Assembly (NCBI GenBank): GCA_903900265.1
Contig: CAIUMM010000149.1
Location: 1-32,665, forward strand
DNA length: 32,665 nt
Direction: 5' to 3'
Origin: an uncultured Pseudomonadota bacterium
Lineage (GTDB): Bacteria; Myxococcota_A; UBA796; SXON01
Below, in pieces: positions 1 through 9,107 of this stretch. Within the stretch, counting starts at the first letter, position 1. The number at the start of each line of letters is the position of its first letter. Position numbers and translations under genes: made by a program. Under the pieces are notes generated by a model. That model was not told the DNA's origin, did no database searches, and worked only from the letters and a program-made list of their open reading frames with translations.

Positions 1-1
1 G

Positions 2-700
2 GAGCGTTGGCTGCACGGCCAGCGCGACGGCAGCGAGATCGACATGAACCGCGCGATCACCGCGATCTGCGACATCCACGCCGGCCAGCAGCCCGATGAT
101 CGCATCTTCAAGCGGTTCCAACGTCAGAAGCAGCAGGTGTGTATCCTGACGATGGTCGACGTCTCGGGCTCCACGCAGGGCAACGTGCTCGCGCTGGAGC
201 AAGAGGCGATGGTGCTGTTTGCCGAAGGCCTGCGCACCCTGAACTTTCCGCATGCGTTCTACGCTTTTGGCAACACCCATCCGCAGGAGTGCAGCTTCGG
301 ACGGATCAAGGGCTTCGAAGACACCTACTCCGATCCGGTCTACAAGCGGCTCGCCAACCTGCGCGCGAACGGCGCCACTCGACTCGGCGCGTACATCCGC
401 CACGCGGGATGGATCCTCGCGCAACGGCCGCAGGCGCGGCGCATCCTGATGATCTTGTCCGACGGAAAGCCCGAGGATCGCGGCGATTACCGAGGCACCT
501 ACGGCATCAAAGACACCGCGATGGCGGTTCAAGAGGTACAACGCGCCGGAGTCCACGTGCACTGCATCAGCTTGGACGCTCGCGAAGACGCCGGGACCTA
601 CCTGCAGGAGATCTTCGGTCGCGGACGCTTCCTGCAGGTGGGCGACGTCGATTCGCTGCCGAAGCGCTTGCCGGAGGTGTTCCGCAGCCTCGTGAAGTAG
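2..700 (+). CDS. NorD-like von Willebrand factor A domain protein (5' end outside window)
   Basis: The frame is open to the left window edge, so only about 232 C-terminal residues are visible; the first internal ATG, at 44, is probably not the start. Just before it the frame reads RWLHGQRDGSEID, which resembles the region preceding the VWA domain in NorD/CoxE-type proteins. The VWA domain carries a MIDAS motif, DVSGST, then a conserved Thr in NGATRLG and a late LSDGKPED strand. Family knowledge: NorD-type VWA proteins work with MoxR AAA+ ATPases in inserting metals into, or maturing, enzymes. No MoxR gene is visible here, so the partner may lie to the left. The VWA call is firm; the NorD assignment is by motif resemblance. 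Confidence 0.8.
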   Translation, partial: ERWLHGQRDGSEIDMNRAITAICDIHAGQQPDDRIFKRFQRQKQQVCILTMVDVSGSTQGNVLALEQEAMVLFAEGLRTLNFPHAFYAFGNTHPQECSFGRIKGFEDTYSDPVYKRLANLRANGATRLGAYIRHAGWILAQRPQARRILMILSDGKPEDRGDYRGTYGIKDTAMAVQEVQRAGVHVHCISLDAREDAGTYLQEIFGRGRFLQVGDVDSLPKRLPEVFRSLVK

Positions 701-705
701 TCCAC

Positions 706-738
706 GGTTGCGGATAGGTTGCGGTTAGGTTGCGGTTA
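706..738 (+). repeat. three tandem 11-bp repeats ahead of the acyl-CoA dehydrogenase gene
   Basis: GGTTGCGGATA at 706-716 is followed by two perfect copies of GGTTGCGGTTA at 717-727 and 728-738, then a partial GGTT. The array fills most of the 47-bp gap between the VWA gene and the ATG at 748. The period is close to one helical turn, so it could be a repeated protein-binding site or a simple slippage repeat. No experimental support. Confidence 0.8.
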
Positions 739-747
739 GGTTCACGA

Positions 748-1911
748 ATGTCCTCGACCCCTGCGTTGGCGTTCCCCCCGTTCGGTCCCGACCATGAAGC
801 CTTGCGCCGGACGGTGCGGGACTGGGTGTACAAAGAGCTGCACCCGCATCGCAAGACCTGGGACGACGCGGGCGAGTGGCCTGCGCGCGAGCTGATCCAG
901 CAGCTGGCACAGATGGGCTGTCTGGGCATCCGGTACCCAGAAAAGGACGGCGGACAGGGCCTCGACTGGTGGTTCCACACCGCGTTCGTCGAGGAGCTGG
1001 CCCACGCCCGAAACGGCGGAGTGGTCATGAGCATCCTCGTGCACACCGACATCTCGACGCCCGTGCTCTCCGAGATCGGCACACCCGAACAGAAGGAGGA
1101 GTTCCTCATCCCCGCGATGCGCGGCGAGCTGATCGGCGCGCTCGGCGTGACCGAGCCCGACTGCGGGTCGGACGTCGCCGCTATCCAGACCACCGCTCGC
1201 ATCGACGGCGGCGATTACATCATCGACGGCGCCAAGACCTACATCACGAACGGCGCGTTCGCGGACTTCATCGTGCTGGCGGTGCGCACCGGCGCGGCCG
1301 GACACGCCGGCATCTCATTGGTGCTTTTCCCCACCAACACCCCGGGCTTCTCGGTCGGCAAGAAGCTCGACAAGCTGGGTACCCGGGCGGTAGACAGCTC
1401 GATGTTGCACTTCGACGGGTGCCGAATCCCCCGCCGGAACCTGCTTGGCGTCGAGAACGGCGGGTTCATCCACATCATGCAGAACTTTCAGGGCGAGCGG
1501 CTCGTGGGCGCGCTGATGGCGACGGGATGCATGGAGGTCAGCCTGCAGGACGCGCTGGAGTACGGTCGCACGCGCAAGGCGTTCAACCGTCCGATCGGGA
1601 GCTTTCAGGTGTGGCGCCACAAGTTCGCCGAACACTTGACGTCTCTGCAGGCGGCGAAGCTGGTGAACTACGCCGCGGTCGCGCGCATGCAGACCGGCGA
1701 GGATCCGACGCTGCAGGTGTCGATGGCGAAGCTTTTTGCCGGCGACCTCGCTCAAAAAGTGCTCTATGACTGCCTGCAGTTCCACGGGGGCGCAGGCTTC
1801 ATCGAAGAGTACGACATCGCCCGTGCCTGCCGCGACATGCGGCTGATGCCGATCGGGGGCGGGACCAGCGAAATCATGAAGGAGATCATCGGGAAGTGGA
1901 GCGGGTTGTAG
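748..1911 (+). CDS. acyl-CoA dehydrogenase, long-chain/isovaleryl type
   Basis: An FAD flavoenzyme of 387 residues, the normal family length, that introduces an alpha-beta double bond into an acyl-CoA. The signature GALGVTEPDCGSD and the C-terminal RACRDMRLMPIGGGTSEIM are clear. In short- and medium-chain enzymes the catalytic Glu sits in a YEGT motif, but here that position is Gly (IGGGT). A Glu lies instead at about residue 250 in QGERLV, which matches the base position of the long-chain and isovaleryl enzymes. It is therefore probably active on long or branched acyl chains, or leucine-derived substrates. The ATG at 748 is preferred over an in-frame TTG at 730, which lies inside the tandem repeat. 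No electron-transfer flavoprotein gene is nearby. Confidence 0.93.
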   Translation: MSSTPALAFPPFGPDHEALRRTVRDWVYKELHPHRKTWDDAGEWPARELIQQLAQMGCLGIRYPEKDGGQGLDWWFHTAFVEELAHARNGGVVMSILVHTDISTPVLSEIGTPEQKEEFLIPAMRGELIGALGVTEPDCGSDVAAIQTTARIDGGDYIIDGAKTYITNGAFADFIVLAVRTGAAGHAGISLVLFPTNTPGFSVGKKLDKLGTRAVDSSMLHFDGCRIPRRNLLGVENGGFIHIMQNFQGERLVGALMATGCMEVSLQDALEYGRTRKAFNRPIGSFQVWRHKFAEHLTSLQAAKLVNYAAVARMQTGEDPTLQVSMAKLFAGDLAQKVLYDCLQFHGGAGFIEEYDIARACRDMRLMPIGGGTSEIMKEIIGKWSGL

Positions 1912-1965
1912 GGATCCCCAGAGGCGTCGGGTCAGCAGAGCGCCGCGCCCTCCGCCCCCGCGCCC

Positions 1966-2478
1966 TCATCCCCCCTCTCGGACCTCACTTCGAAGTTGCA
2001 GGCACTCGGAGAACAGCTGGCGCGAGCGCCCTCCAAGCTCATCCGGAGGCGCACCCCGGTCTGCGGCGGAGCGTAGGTCAGCGACCATCGCCTCCAACAT
2101 GCGGCGGCGGTCGGGATCGTTCTCCAGCAGCACCCGAACCGGACCATCGAGCAGCGCATCGACGATGCGAGCTTGTTCCATCGCGGCCTGGGTGACGGCG
2201 CGACGCATCGCAGCTTCCCGCTGCTGGGCTTCGTCGAACATCCGCCTGGCCTGTTCGAGCTTCTCCGACGATCGGCGCCATTCGTCCACCTTGGAGTCCA
2301 AGCCCGGACCGGGGCCAAACGCCTCTTCGTAGGCTTCTGCCGCAGCAATGTACGCTTCCAAGCGCGCACGCTCCGCTTCGGTGATGAAACCCCGTTTGTG
2401 CATCGCCTCCGGCGTCAGCGGCACGCGGCGCGAGGGGGACGGGAGCGTAGTCGAAACCGGTGTAGATTTGAGCGCCAT
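1966..2478 (-). CDS. hypothetical coiled-coil protein
   Basis: A 170-residue protein that I do not recognise. It is rich in Glu, Ala, Arg and Leu, with long predicted helical stretches ([20 protein letters not shown], then a charged segment after residue 70), so it is likely a coiled coil. There is no signal peptide or membrane segment, which suggests a cytoplasmic protein. The ATG at 2478 follows a GAGG about nine bases upstream; a GTG at 2499 is the alternative. It is the last gene of a minus-strand operon, 27 bp after the EF-hand lipoprotein gene. Its C-terminus faces the acyl-CoA dehydrogenase gene across 54 bp. Confidence 0.65.
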   Translation of the reverse strand: MALKSTPVSTTLPSPSRRVPLTPEAMHKRGFITEAERARLEAYIAAAEAYEEAFGPGPGLDSKVDEWRRSSEKLEQARRMFDEAQQREAAMRRAVTQAAMEQARIVDALLDGPVRVLLENDPDRRRMLEAMVADLRSAADRGAPPDELGGRSRQLFSECLQLRSEVREGG

Positions 2479-2505
2479 GAGCAAGGTCCTCGCCAACACA
2501 GAGTA

Positions 2506-3315
2506 CTACCGCCCCGCTCCCATCGGGTCCACGCTCCGGGGGCGCCCTGGTGAATCGTGCCCCCAATCCACCGGGCCTCCTTGCCCTTTAGGACCGTCGG
2601 GAACTCCCGGGCCACCGGGAACACCCGGACGTCCCGGTCCTCCCGGTCCTCCCGGTCCTCCCGGTCCTCCCGGACCTCCCGGGCCTCCGGGCCCGCCGAG
2701 TCTGTTCGGGGGTGGAGGCTCCTCAAATACCACGGTCGGCTCTACGGGCTCCAATGCGAGCGCAGCGGCGCGCAAGCTAGCAGGAAACGAGAGCCCCGCG
2801 GCGTCGGACGCAGCCTCGAGGGACGCCAACACCGCGCGCGACTCAGCGGTGCGCAAGCTCGCGGTGGTGGAGGCCTTCAACAGCTCCACGTCGGTCGGCA
2901 GCACGGCGTTCGGCGCAACGCTCTCCACGTCGACGCGGAGCGCCAGCAGCGTGAGACGGACGCCCCATTGGCGCTCGGAGCGCAGCCTGCGCTCGGTGGC
3001 GGGCTTGTCTTCCGGCCGCGCCTTGGCCGTGCTGTTCCCGCGTTTGCCGCGCACGACCTGTGGCCCGCTGCGCGGCACGGTGAGCGAGGCGGGGTCGACG
3101 GTGAGCACGTGAACGCCAAGCTCATCGACTGAGATCCGACCATCCTTGTCGACATCCACCAGCTCACCCGGCGACGCGTGGAACGTGACCTTGCCATACT
3201 CTGCCACCGACACCGACCCGTCGTGGTCGAGGTCCATCATCGCGAGGGTAGGCGCAAAGGCGCCGTCCTCGGTCCACTTCGCCGCGCAGCCCATCGCCAA
3301 CAACAAGAGGATCAT
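2506..3315 (-). CDS. EF-hand lipoprotein with collagen-like Gly-X-Pro tail
   Basis: A 269-residue secreted lipoprotein. The start [10 protein letters not shown] has a short hydrophobic stretch and a Cys at residue 10; the lipobox is slightly atypical (A-M-G-C). Two EF-hand loops follow: D28-L-D30-H-D32-G with E39, and D54-V-D56-K-D58-G with E65. Both have complete calcium ligands. A central alanine-rich part of unknown fold follows, then seven GGP triplets and several more Gly-X-Pro triplets near the C-terminus. The ATG overlaps the sulfatase stop codon as ATGA, which fixes the start and implies translational coupling. It probably sits on the outer membrane as a calcium-binding surface protein; no enzymatic motif is visible. 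Confidence 0.82.
   Translation of the reverse strand: MILLLLAMGCAAKWTEDGAFAPTLAMMDLDHDGSVSVAEYGKVTFHASPGELVDVDKDGRISVDELGVHVLTVDPASLTVPRSGPQVVRGKRGNSTAKARPEDKPATERRLRSERQWGVRLTLLALRVDVESVAPNAVLPTDVELLKASTTASLRTAESRAVLASLEAASDAAGLSFPASLRAAALALEPVEPTVVFEEPPPPNRLGGPGGPGGPGGPGGPGGPGGPGRPGVPGGPGVPDGPKGQGGPVDWGHDSPGRPRSVDPMGAGR
2635..2697. repeat. seven 9-bp units encoding Gly-Gly-Pro
   Basis: Four identical CGGTCCTCC units run from 2635 to 2670, followed by three variants to 2697. Read on the minus strand each unit gives one GGP triplet. Unit number can change by slippage without breaking the frame, so tail length may vary between strains. Confidence 0.9.
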
Positions 3316-4820
3316 TGGGCGTCCCAATAGCCCTTGGCGCGCAAGGTTTGCAGGAGCGCATCGGGGATCGCCGCCGCGGCGCTTTCGCCGGGAGGCGGGG
3401 CGAGCGTACGCAGCCAGCGCACCAGCTCGGTGCGCAACGCCACCGCTTCGTCTTCGGGGAGGCCGGCGGTATGCTCGAACGCAGGCCCATCGATGCGCAT
3501 CGCTTCGACCACGCTGGCAAGATCCGGCGAGGTCAACGGGATGCCGGTGTAGGTCAGCCGGCCCTTCAAGCTACGCGCGGACAGCAAGCGGGAGCCCAGC
3601 CCGCCCTGAGTCATCGCCGCCCTGCGCCCGGTAAAGGGTTCGCCGCGCAGCGCAGCGCCGAACGACTGGCCACGCATATGCACCGGCGGCATCGCCCCCA
3701 CCTGCTCGAGGATCGTCGGGTAGATGTCGACCAGCTCGACCACCCCGTCCACCCGCTCCCCGCCGTACTCCCCGCCCGGCAAGCGAACCATCAGCGGCAC
3801 GTGGGTGACGTCATCCTCGAGCGAACAGCAGCGGTGAAACAGGCCGTACTCGCCCAGCGCTTCGCCGTGGTCGCCCATGAGCACGATCAGGGTATCGTCG
3901 AGCAGACCGCGCTTCTCCAGACGGGCGAGCATCACGCCGAACATCGCGTCGGCGTAGCTGACGGCCCCGTCGTACACCTTGCGGATGATCTCTTGATCTT
4001 CCGGCGACACCTTGGGAAACGGCATCGGACCTTCCGAGGCCATCTCCGCGAGCTTGGCCTTGCCCTGCGCTGAGCGCGGGTAGAGCTCGCTGACCGTCAC
4101 CGCCGTGAGCAGATCGAGGTTCCGGTGGTGCAACCCGTCCATCACCCGCTCGGTGGCGTTGATCTCGTCCTCCTGAGCGCGGGTGAAGCCATCGACGCCG
4201 GTGTGCAACAGACCGTACGGCGTCGGCTTCAGGTAGGTAGTGTGCGTGTCGTAGCCGTGCAGCAGCAAAAAGAACGGCTTGGCCGAGTCGATCGAGTCCA
4301 ACCACGTCGTCGCCATCGGCAGCGTGTGCCAAAGCGACCCGAAGTCCACCGAGCTCTCGTAGCTGCTAAACCCGCGGGTAGGACCGAGCGCGGGGTTCAA
4401 GTCTCCGCCCGCGACCCGCGCCGCCGTCTGGTAGCCGTATTTTCCAAGCACCTCCGGCAGCGTGTACATCTCTTTCGAGAGCGCCGGCGCCCGAGTCGAG
4501 CCGGTAAATTCCGTCGGGTAGCGACTCGTCAACATGCTGGTGTGCGAGGGCCCGGTCACGGTGGACTGGGAGTAGGCGTGCGTAAAAACCACCGACTCCG
4601 CCGCAAAGCGATCCAGATTGGGGGTGAGCCCGTCCGCGTTTCCCAAGGTGCCAACGCGATCGGCCCGGAAGGTGTCCAGCGACACGATGAGCACGTTGGG
4701 CGGCCCCTCCCGAGGGGTGTCACACCCCACGACGCACAGCCCCGCCGCGAGCACGAACACCGATGCCCACCGCGAACGAAAAGCCGTAGGCCCGAAGCCA
4801 AATGAACCAACGGTGTGCAT
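3312..4820 (-). CDS. sulfatase/alkaline-phosphatase-fold lipoprotein hydrolase
   Basis: A 502-residue lipoprotein: hydrophobic segment at 20-32 and lipobox VVGC with lipidated C33. The mature part starts as a sulfatase ([17 protein letters not shown]). It carries the metal-binding [11 protein letters not shown] at about 316-325. The usual C/S-x-P-S-R sulfatase nucleophile motif is T89-G-P-S-H here, so Thr replaces the formylglycine precursor. Related sulfatase-fold proteins with T-x-P-S-H exist, and Thr is the nucleophile in phosphoethanolamine transferases, so the substrate may be a phosphodiester or phosphoester rather than a sulfate. It would act in the periplasm or at the surface. It is first in an operon with the EF-hand lipoprotein. 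The ATG at 4820 has a TAGAGT box only 5 nt upstream. Confidence 0.88.
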   Translation of the reverse strand: MHTVGSFGFGPTAFRSRWASVFVLAAGLCVVGCDTPREGPPNVLIVSLDTFRADRVGTLGNADGLTPNLDRFAAESVVFTHAYSQSTVTGPSHTSMLTSRYPTEFTGSTRAPALSKEMYTLPEVLGKYGYQTAARVAGGDLNPALGPTRGFSSYESSVDFGSLWHTLPMATTWLDSIDSAKPFFLLLHGYDTHTTYLKPTPYGLLHTGVDGFTRAQEDEINATERVMDGLHHRNLDLLTAVTVSELYPRSAQGKAKLAEMASEGPMPFPKVSPEDQEIIRKVYDGAVSYADAMFGVMLARLEKRGLLDDTLIVLMGDHGEALGEYGLFHRCCSLEDDVTHVPLMVRLPGGEYGGERVDGVVELVDIYPTILEQVGAMPPVHMRGQSFGAALRGEPFTGRRAAMTQGGLGSRLLSARSLKGRLTYTGIPLTSPDLASVVEAMRIDGPAFEHTAGLPEDEAVALRTELVRWLRTLAPPPGESAAAAIPDALLQTLRAKGYWDAQ

Positions 4821-4825
4821 AGGCA

Positions 4826-4831
4826 ACTCTA
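4826..4831 (-). promoter_or_regulatory. candidate -10 box of the sulfatase operon
   Basis: TAGAGT on the minus strand ends 5 nt before the ATG at 4820, which would place transcription initiation at or next to the start codon. The sequence between the sulfatase ATG and the divergent CPBP gene (4821-4949) contains no gene. Confidence 0.4.
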
Positions 4832-4949
4832 CCCCTTCTCCCGCGCGCCCTGCAAGGCCTCCCGACCCCAAAGGGCTCCCTCGCTACCCGATGCACGCCG
4901 TGAACCCAGCCCGCCAACCCCCAACGCTCGCGTGGTAAGCACCCTCCTT

Positions 4950-5738
4950 ATGGGGCTGCACGGCACGATCAGCGCGATCGCCAACTGGCCTTCGGTGCTG
5001 CTCGCCTTCGAGTGCGGGGTGGTCGCATGGCATCGCTGGCGCGTCGGGGTCCGGGGCCTGCTGAGCTGGCGGTACCTGCTGTTGTTCGCGAGTCTGCTGC
5101 TGTTGTCCGGTCCCTACCGCATCGCGCTGGCGTTGCAGTTGCCCTGTGACCACGCGCTCAGAATGCCGTTCGCGACCACCTGCGACGGGGGCCGAACGCT
5201 GGCGGCGGTCACCCTCGGCCTGAAGCTCGCTGCAGCGGCGGCGGTCGCGGTGAGCAGCGCCGAGACGGCAAACACCTGCAGCCGCTCCACGCAAACGCCC
5301 CTCGCCTACCTGCTGGGCGTCGTGCCGCTCGTGCTGCTGATCCTCGTGCTGCAGGGCGATCCAGGCTCGTTGTCGGACAACCTCATCCCGGCGGTACGAG
5401 CGGCGGCGAGGCTGCCCAACGGCGGCGTGATGCTCGCCGCGTACGTGGCCTCGCTGACCATCACCGAAGAGCTGTTCTGGCGTGGCTTTCTACAGCCGGT
5501 GCTGCTCGAGATGGTCGGCAGCAACCGAGCCCAACAGGTGCTGGTGTTGGGACTCGTCGCGCTTGCGTGGACAGGCGCCCACACGATCGTCGAAGGCTAT
5601 GGGTCCCAGGCGTCAGCGGCGGTGTTCATACTCGGCGTCGCGCTTGGGGTGTTCGCTCAGCGATTCGGGGTGGCCGTCACGACGGCCACCCACGTCCTCT
5701 TCAACCTGCTGGTTTTGTGGGCGAACACCCGGCACTGA
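4950..5738 (+). CDS. CPBP family intramembrane metalloprotease
   Basis: A polytopic membrane protein of 262 residues with the three CPBP (CAAX protease/bacteriocin-processing) motifs. These are E173-E174-x3-R178 in TEELFWRG, W207-x3-H211 in AWTGAH, and H248-x3-N252 in THVLFN near the C-terminus. The family comprises Rce1-like glutamate intramembrane proteases, often with unknown bacterial substrates. The N-terminal half contains several membrane spans. The start is uncertain: ATG at 4950 is chosen, GTG at 4932 is possible, and the frame is open further upstream into Pro-rich sequence that does not look coding. It converges on the pyrophosphatase gene with a 24-bp gap. Confidence 0.87.
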   Translation: MGLHGTISAIANWPSVLLAFECGVVAWHRWRVGVRGLLSWRYLLLFASLLLLSGPYRIALALQLPCDHALRMPFATTCDGGRTLAAVTLGLKLAAAAAVAVSSAETANTCSRSTQTPLAYLLGVVPLVLLILVLQGDPGSLSDNLIPAVRAAARLPNGGVMLAAYVASLTITEELFWRGFLQPVLLEMVGSNRAQQVLVLGLVALAWTGAHTIVEGYGSQASAAVFILGVALGVFAQRFGVAVTTATHVLFNLLVLWANTRH

Positions 5739-5762
5739 GCGACCGGGCTGCCCGTCTCCCCG

Positions 5763-7868
5763 CTACCCGAACAGCGAGTGAACTGCGACCAGCTGCGCGA
5801 TCAACAAGGACACGACGCTCATGACCTTGATGAGGATGGCGACGCCGGGGCCGGAGGTGTCCTTGAACGGGTCGCCTACGGTATCGCCGACGACGGCAGA
5901 CTTGTGGGTGTCCGAGCGCTTGCGATGGCCGTCGCCCAGACCGCCCTTCTCGATGTACTTCTTGGCGTTGTCCCAAGCGCCGCCTGCGTTCGCCATGAAC
6001 AGCGACATCGACGCGCCGACCGCGAGCGCACCCGCGAGCGTGCCAGCGAGGGCCGCCGGGCCAAGGACGAAGCCGACCAGCACCGGGCCAGCGACCGCGA
6101 CGAGGCCCGGGAGGATCATCTGCGAGAGCGCGGCGGAGGTCGCGATGTCGACGATGGCCTTCGGGTTGGGCTCGGCGTTGCCTTCCCGCAGACCGGGGAT
6201 GGTGTCGAACTGACGGCGGATTTCCTCAACGATCGCGCCCGCCGCCTTGCCAACGGCCAGCATGGTGCTGGCGCCGACGATGAACGGCATGACCGCGCCG
6301 ATCAGCAAGCCGATCAGGATCTGCGGGTTGACGAGGGAGAGGTTCATCTCGGGGAGATTCGCGCTCTCGCGGGCGTGGTTGACTTCGAGGCTGTACGCCG
6401 AGAAGAGCGCCACGACGGTCAGCGTAGCCGAGCCGATCGCGAAGCCCTTGCCAATCGCCGCAGTGGTGTTGCCGACCGCGTCGAGCTCGTCGGTGATCTC
6501 CCGGACCGCGGGGTCAAGGCCAGCCATCTCGGCGATGCCGCCTGCGTTGTCGCTGATCGGGCCGTAGGCGTCGACGGTCATGACGATCGCCGTGCCGCCG
6601 AGCATACCGACCGCGGCGAGCGCGATGCCGTAGAGGCCGAGCGTGCCCATCTGAGCGTTCGCGATGAACGCGACGAGCGCGACGAGCAACAAGCAGGTAG
6701 CCACCGACTCCATGCCGACGGCCATGCCGCGGATGACGTTGGTGCCCGCGCCGGTCTTGGCAGCTTCCGCCACCGCTTTCACCGGGCTGAAGCTACCGGT
6801 GTAGTACTCGGTGATGAGGCCGATCGCCGCGCCGCCGAGCGCACCGGCCGCGAGCGCGACAGTGACGTTCTGGGACACGTTGAACAGCGGCAGGAACGCG
6901 GCGGTGACCGCGACGAGCACGATGGGAGGCAGCACCATCGCAGCGCGGAGCACAACGGCAGGGGCGCTGTTGCGCATCATGCGCGCCACGAAGATCGCGA
7001 TGATGCTGACGACGAGGCCGATGCCGGAGAGGATCAGCGGCAGCGCGACCGCGATGCTGCGTGCGTCCAAGCCCGCGGCAGGCGCGCTGAGCAGACCGTC
7101 GATCGCCGACTGCGGCGCGGTGAGGCCGATCGCCATCGTCGCGACGACCGCGGCGACGAGGGACTCGTAGATGTCGGCGCCCATGCCGGCGACGTCGCCT
7201 ACGTTGTCGCCCACGTTGTCAGCGATGACGCCGGGGTTGCGCGGGTCGTCTTCGGGGATGTTCTCGATCACCTTACCGGCGATGTCCGCACCCACGTCGG
7301 CGGCCTTGGTGTAGATGCCGCCGCCGATGCGCGCGAACAGCGCGATGGACGAGGCGCCTACCGCGAACGCGTGCAGGTTGGGGCCGAGGTCGGGGGTGCC
7401 GACGTTGATGAAGTACACCGCGGACAAGCCCAGCAAGGACAAGCCGGCGACGCACAGGCCCATCACCGCGCCGCCGTCGAGGGCGGTGAGCAGGGCGTTG
7501 GCCTTGGAGCCGCCCGCCGCGGCCTGAGCCGTGCGGACGTTGCCGAAGGTCGCGGCCTTCATGCCGATGAAACCAGCGAACAGCGAGAGGAAGGCGCCCA
7601 GCAGGAACCACCCGCCGGCCACCGGCGAGATCGCCAACGCGAGCAAGCCGAAGACCACGGCCGAGTACACCGCCAACACTTTGTATTCCCGCGCGAGGAA
7701 CGCCATCGAGCCTTCGCGGATGTAGCCGGCGATCCGCTGCATGGTCTCGTTGCCTTCCGGCAGCGCCTTGACGCGGAAATAGAAGAAAATGGCGACCAGA
7801 AGTCCCACGACGCTCGAAGCGGCGGGGAGAGCGGTCCAGAGTTGCAGGTTCTGCATCGAGCGTTCCAT
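5763..7868 (-). CDS. hppA: membrane-bound ion-pumping pyrophosphatase, K+-dependent type
   Basis: About 701 residues and roughly 16 membrane spans. It hydrolyses pyrophosphate on the cytoplasmic face and pumps H+ or Na+ across the inner membrane. The substrate-site signature DVGADIAGKV, the adjacent IPEDDPRNPGVIADNVGDNVGD and the late acidic/lysine motif ending in SDTHKSAVVGDTVGDP are intact. The GNTTAAIGKGFAIGSA motif has Ala where K+-independent enzymes have Lys, so this is the K+-dependent subfamily. I cannot tell H+ from Na+ pumping by eye. ATG at 7868 is used; ATG at 7856 is equally possible, and neither has a good ribosome binding site. It is divergent from holA. Confidence 0.95.
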   Translation of the reverse strand: MERSMQNLQLWTALPAASSVVGLLVAIFFYFRVKALPEGNETMQRIAGYIREGSMAFLAREYKVLAVYSAVVFGLLALAISPVAGGWFLLGAFLSLFAGFIGMKAATFGNVRTAQAAAGGSKANALLTALDGGAVMGLCVAGLSLLGLSAVYFINVGTPDLGPNLHAFAVGASSIALFARIGGGIYTKAADVGADIAGKVIENIPEDDPRNPGVIADNVGDNVGDVAGMGADIYESLVAAVVATMAIGLTAPQSAIDGLLSAPAAGLDARSIAVALPLILSGIGLVVSIIAIFVARMMRNSAPAVVLRAAMVLPPIVLVAVTAAFLPLFNVSQNVTVALAAGALGGAAIGLITEYYTGSFSPVKAVAEAAKTGAGTNVIRGMAVGMESVATCLLLVALVAFIANAQMGTLGLYGIALAAVGMLGGTAIVMTVDAYGPISDNAGGIAEMAGLDPAVREITDELDAVGNTTAAIGKGFAIGSATLTVVALFSAYSLEVNHARESANLPEMNLSLVNPQILIGLLIGAVMPFIVGASTMLAVGKAAGAIVEEIRRQFDTIPGLREGNAEPNPKAIVDIATSAALSQMILPGLVAVAGPVLVGFVLGPAALAGTLAGALAVGASMSLFMANAGGAWDNAKKYIEKGGLGDGHRKRSDTHKSAVVGDTVGDPFKDTSGPGVAILIKVMSVVSLLIAQLVAVHSLFG

Positions 7869-8030
7869 CCAGTGGGGAGGTGGGCCGTGAAATTGGCCCT
7901 TTACGGAGCCGCCTCCTTTGCCACGTTCAGGGGCATCCGGCAAGCCGAAACCGCGCCAAAATGCGCGGCCTGCGCGGATTCAGCGGGTCAGCGCCCCTCG
8001 CCTCGCGACTACGGCACGCCCGGTCGCAAA

Positions 8031-8036
8031 TACTGT
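8031..8036 (+). promoter_or_regulatory. candidate -10 box of holA
   Basis: TACTGT lies 11 nt before the holA ATG at 8048, leaving no room for a normal leader. No clear -35 hexamer is seen. The rest of the 7869-8047 gap between the divergent hppA and holA genes contains a GGAG-CGGCTCC-like inverted repeat near 7910 and no gene. Confidence 0.3.
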
Positions 8037-8047
8037 TACCCAGCCGC

Positions 8048-9055
8048 ATGGATCCCCTCCAAACGCTCAGTGAGTCGCTGAAGAGCCCTTCCCCGCTGTA
8101 CGTGCTCGTCGGAGGCGAGAGCTTGCTGCGACGTCAGGCCCTCGCGCTGATTCGGGACGCCATCGCCAACGGCCCGGTCGCGGCGTTCAACGACGCCAGC
8201 TTCACCGCAGGCAGCTCGGCCGATGCCGACCCCTTAGGCTTCTCCGACATCGCGCGCACCGCGCCGATGATGGCGCCCCGTCGGCTCGTGACGCTGCGCC
8301 AGATCGAAGACGCCAACGTCGCGTTGCTCGACGCGCTGCTCACCTATGTTCAAGCGCCCGTCGAGAGCACCGTGCTGGTGATCACCGGCGAGAAGTTCCC
8401 GGCCGCCGCCGGCGGCATGGACCGCGGGCTCCGCATCCAAAACGCCGCAAAGAAGACCGGCGTCGTCCTCAAACTTGAGCTCGACACCAGTGACCGCGCC
8501 GCGTTCGCGCGCAACACCGCCAAGTCCATGGGCGTCACCCTCGACGCCGCGGCGATTCAGCAGCTCCAGACGCTCAACGGCGACGACCTCGCGGCGCTGA
8601 TCGCCGACGTGGAAAAATGCGCGAACTTCGTGGGCACAAACGGAAAAATCACCGAGGCTGTAGTCTCGGAGGTGTGCGTGTCTACGGCGGACGCCGACTC
8701 CTGGGGCATCACCAACGGCATCCTCGCCCGAGACCGCAACAAGGCCCTCGAAGCGCTGCAGCGGCTGCTCGATGACGGCGAGCCCCCGCACAAGCTGCTT
8801 CACGGCATAGCGTGGCAGCTGCGCCAAGTGCTGACGCTGCAAGACGGCATGAAGCGCGGCCTCAGCGAAGGCCAAATGGGCCTGCGGATCAACCCGCGCA
8901 CCGCGAACATGGTCCGCGCGCTGGTACAGAAAAAGCCCGTGTCGCCGTCTGCGATGCTCGATGAGATCGCAAACGTCAACCGGGCGATGAACTCGTCACG
9001 CGCAGGCGACCGCAGGGTTTTTGAGGCCTGGGTCGTCCGGCTGACCGAGCTGTAG
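8048..9055 (+). CDS. holA: DNA polymerase III subunit delta
   Basis: A 335-residue clamp-loader subunit that opens the beta sliding clamp during replication. The N-terminus has the family start YVLVGGESLLRRQALALIRD. The C-terminal third has the delta signature around LDDGEPPHKLLHGIAWQLRQ, followed by a helical collar-like domain. Length fits the family (about 330-350). ATG at 8048 begins MDPLQTL; earlier in-frame sequence lacks homology. It converges with rpsT, an arrangement of holA and rpsT neighbours that is common in bacteria. Confidence 0.93.
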   Translation: MDPLQTLSESLKSPSPLYVLVGGESLLRRQALALIRDAIANGPVAAFNDASFTAGSSADADPLGFSDIARTAPMMAPRRLVTLRQIEDANVALLDALLTYVQAPVESTVLVITGEKFPAAAGGMDRGLRIQNAAKKTGVVLKLELDTSDRAAFARNTAKSMGVTLDAAAIQQLQTLNGDDLAALIADVEKCANFVGTNGKITEAVVSEVCVSTADADSWGITNGILARDRNKALEALQRLLDDGEPPHKLLHGIAWQLRQVLTLQDGMKRGLSEGQMGLRINPRTANMVRALVQKKPVSPSAMLDEIANVNRAMNSSRAGDRRVFEAWVVRLTEL

Positions 9056-9107
9056 ACGTCGGCAAGGCGAGCCGTGAAGCCCGCCCTACGTTCAGCCTAC
9101 AGGAAGC

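Noticed and set aside
2635..2697. Short regular repeats that could suggest a CRISPR or minisatellite
   Set aside because: The 9-bp units have no spacers and stay in frame encoding Gly-Gly-Pro.
7900..7930. AAAGGAGGC-like strong Shine-Dalgarno on the minus strand upstream of the pyrophosphatase
   Set aside because: No start codon lies at a suitable distance; it is about 40 nt from the nearest plausible ATG.
5778..8081. A 767-codon open frame on the plus strand, antisense to the pyrophosphatase gene
   Set aside because: It is made almost only of Arg, Asp, His, Gly, Ala and Glu, as expected from the complement of a G+C-rich membrane protein gene; the minus frame has all pyrophosphatase motifs.
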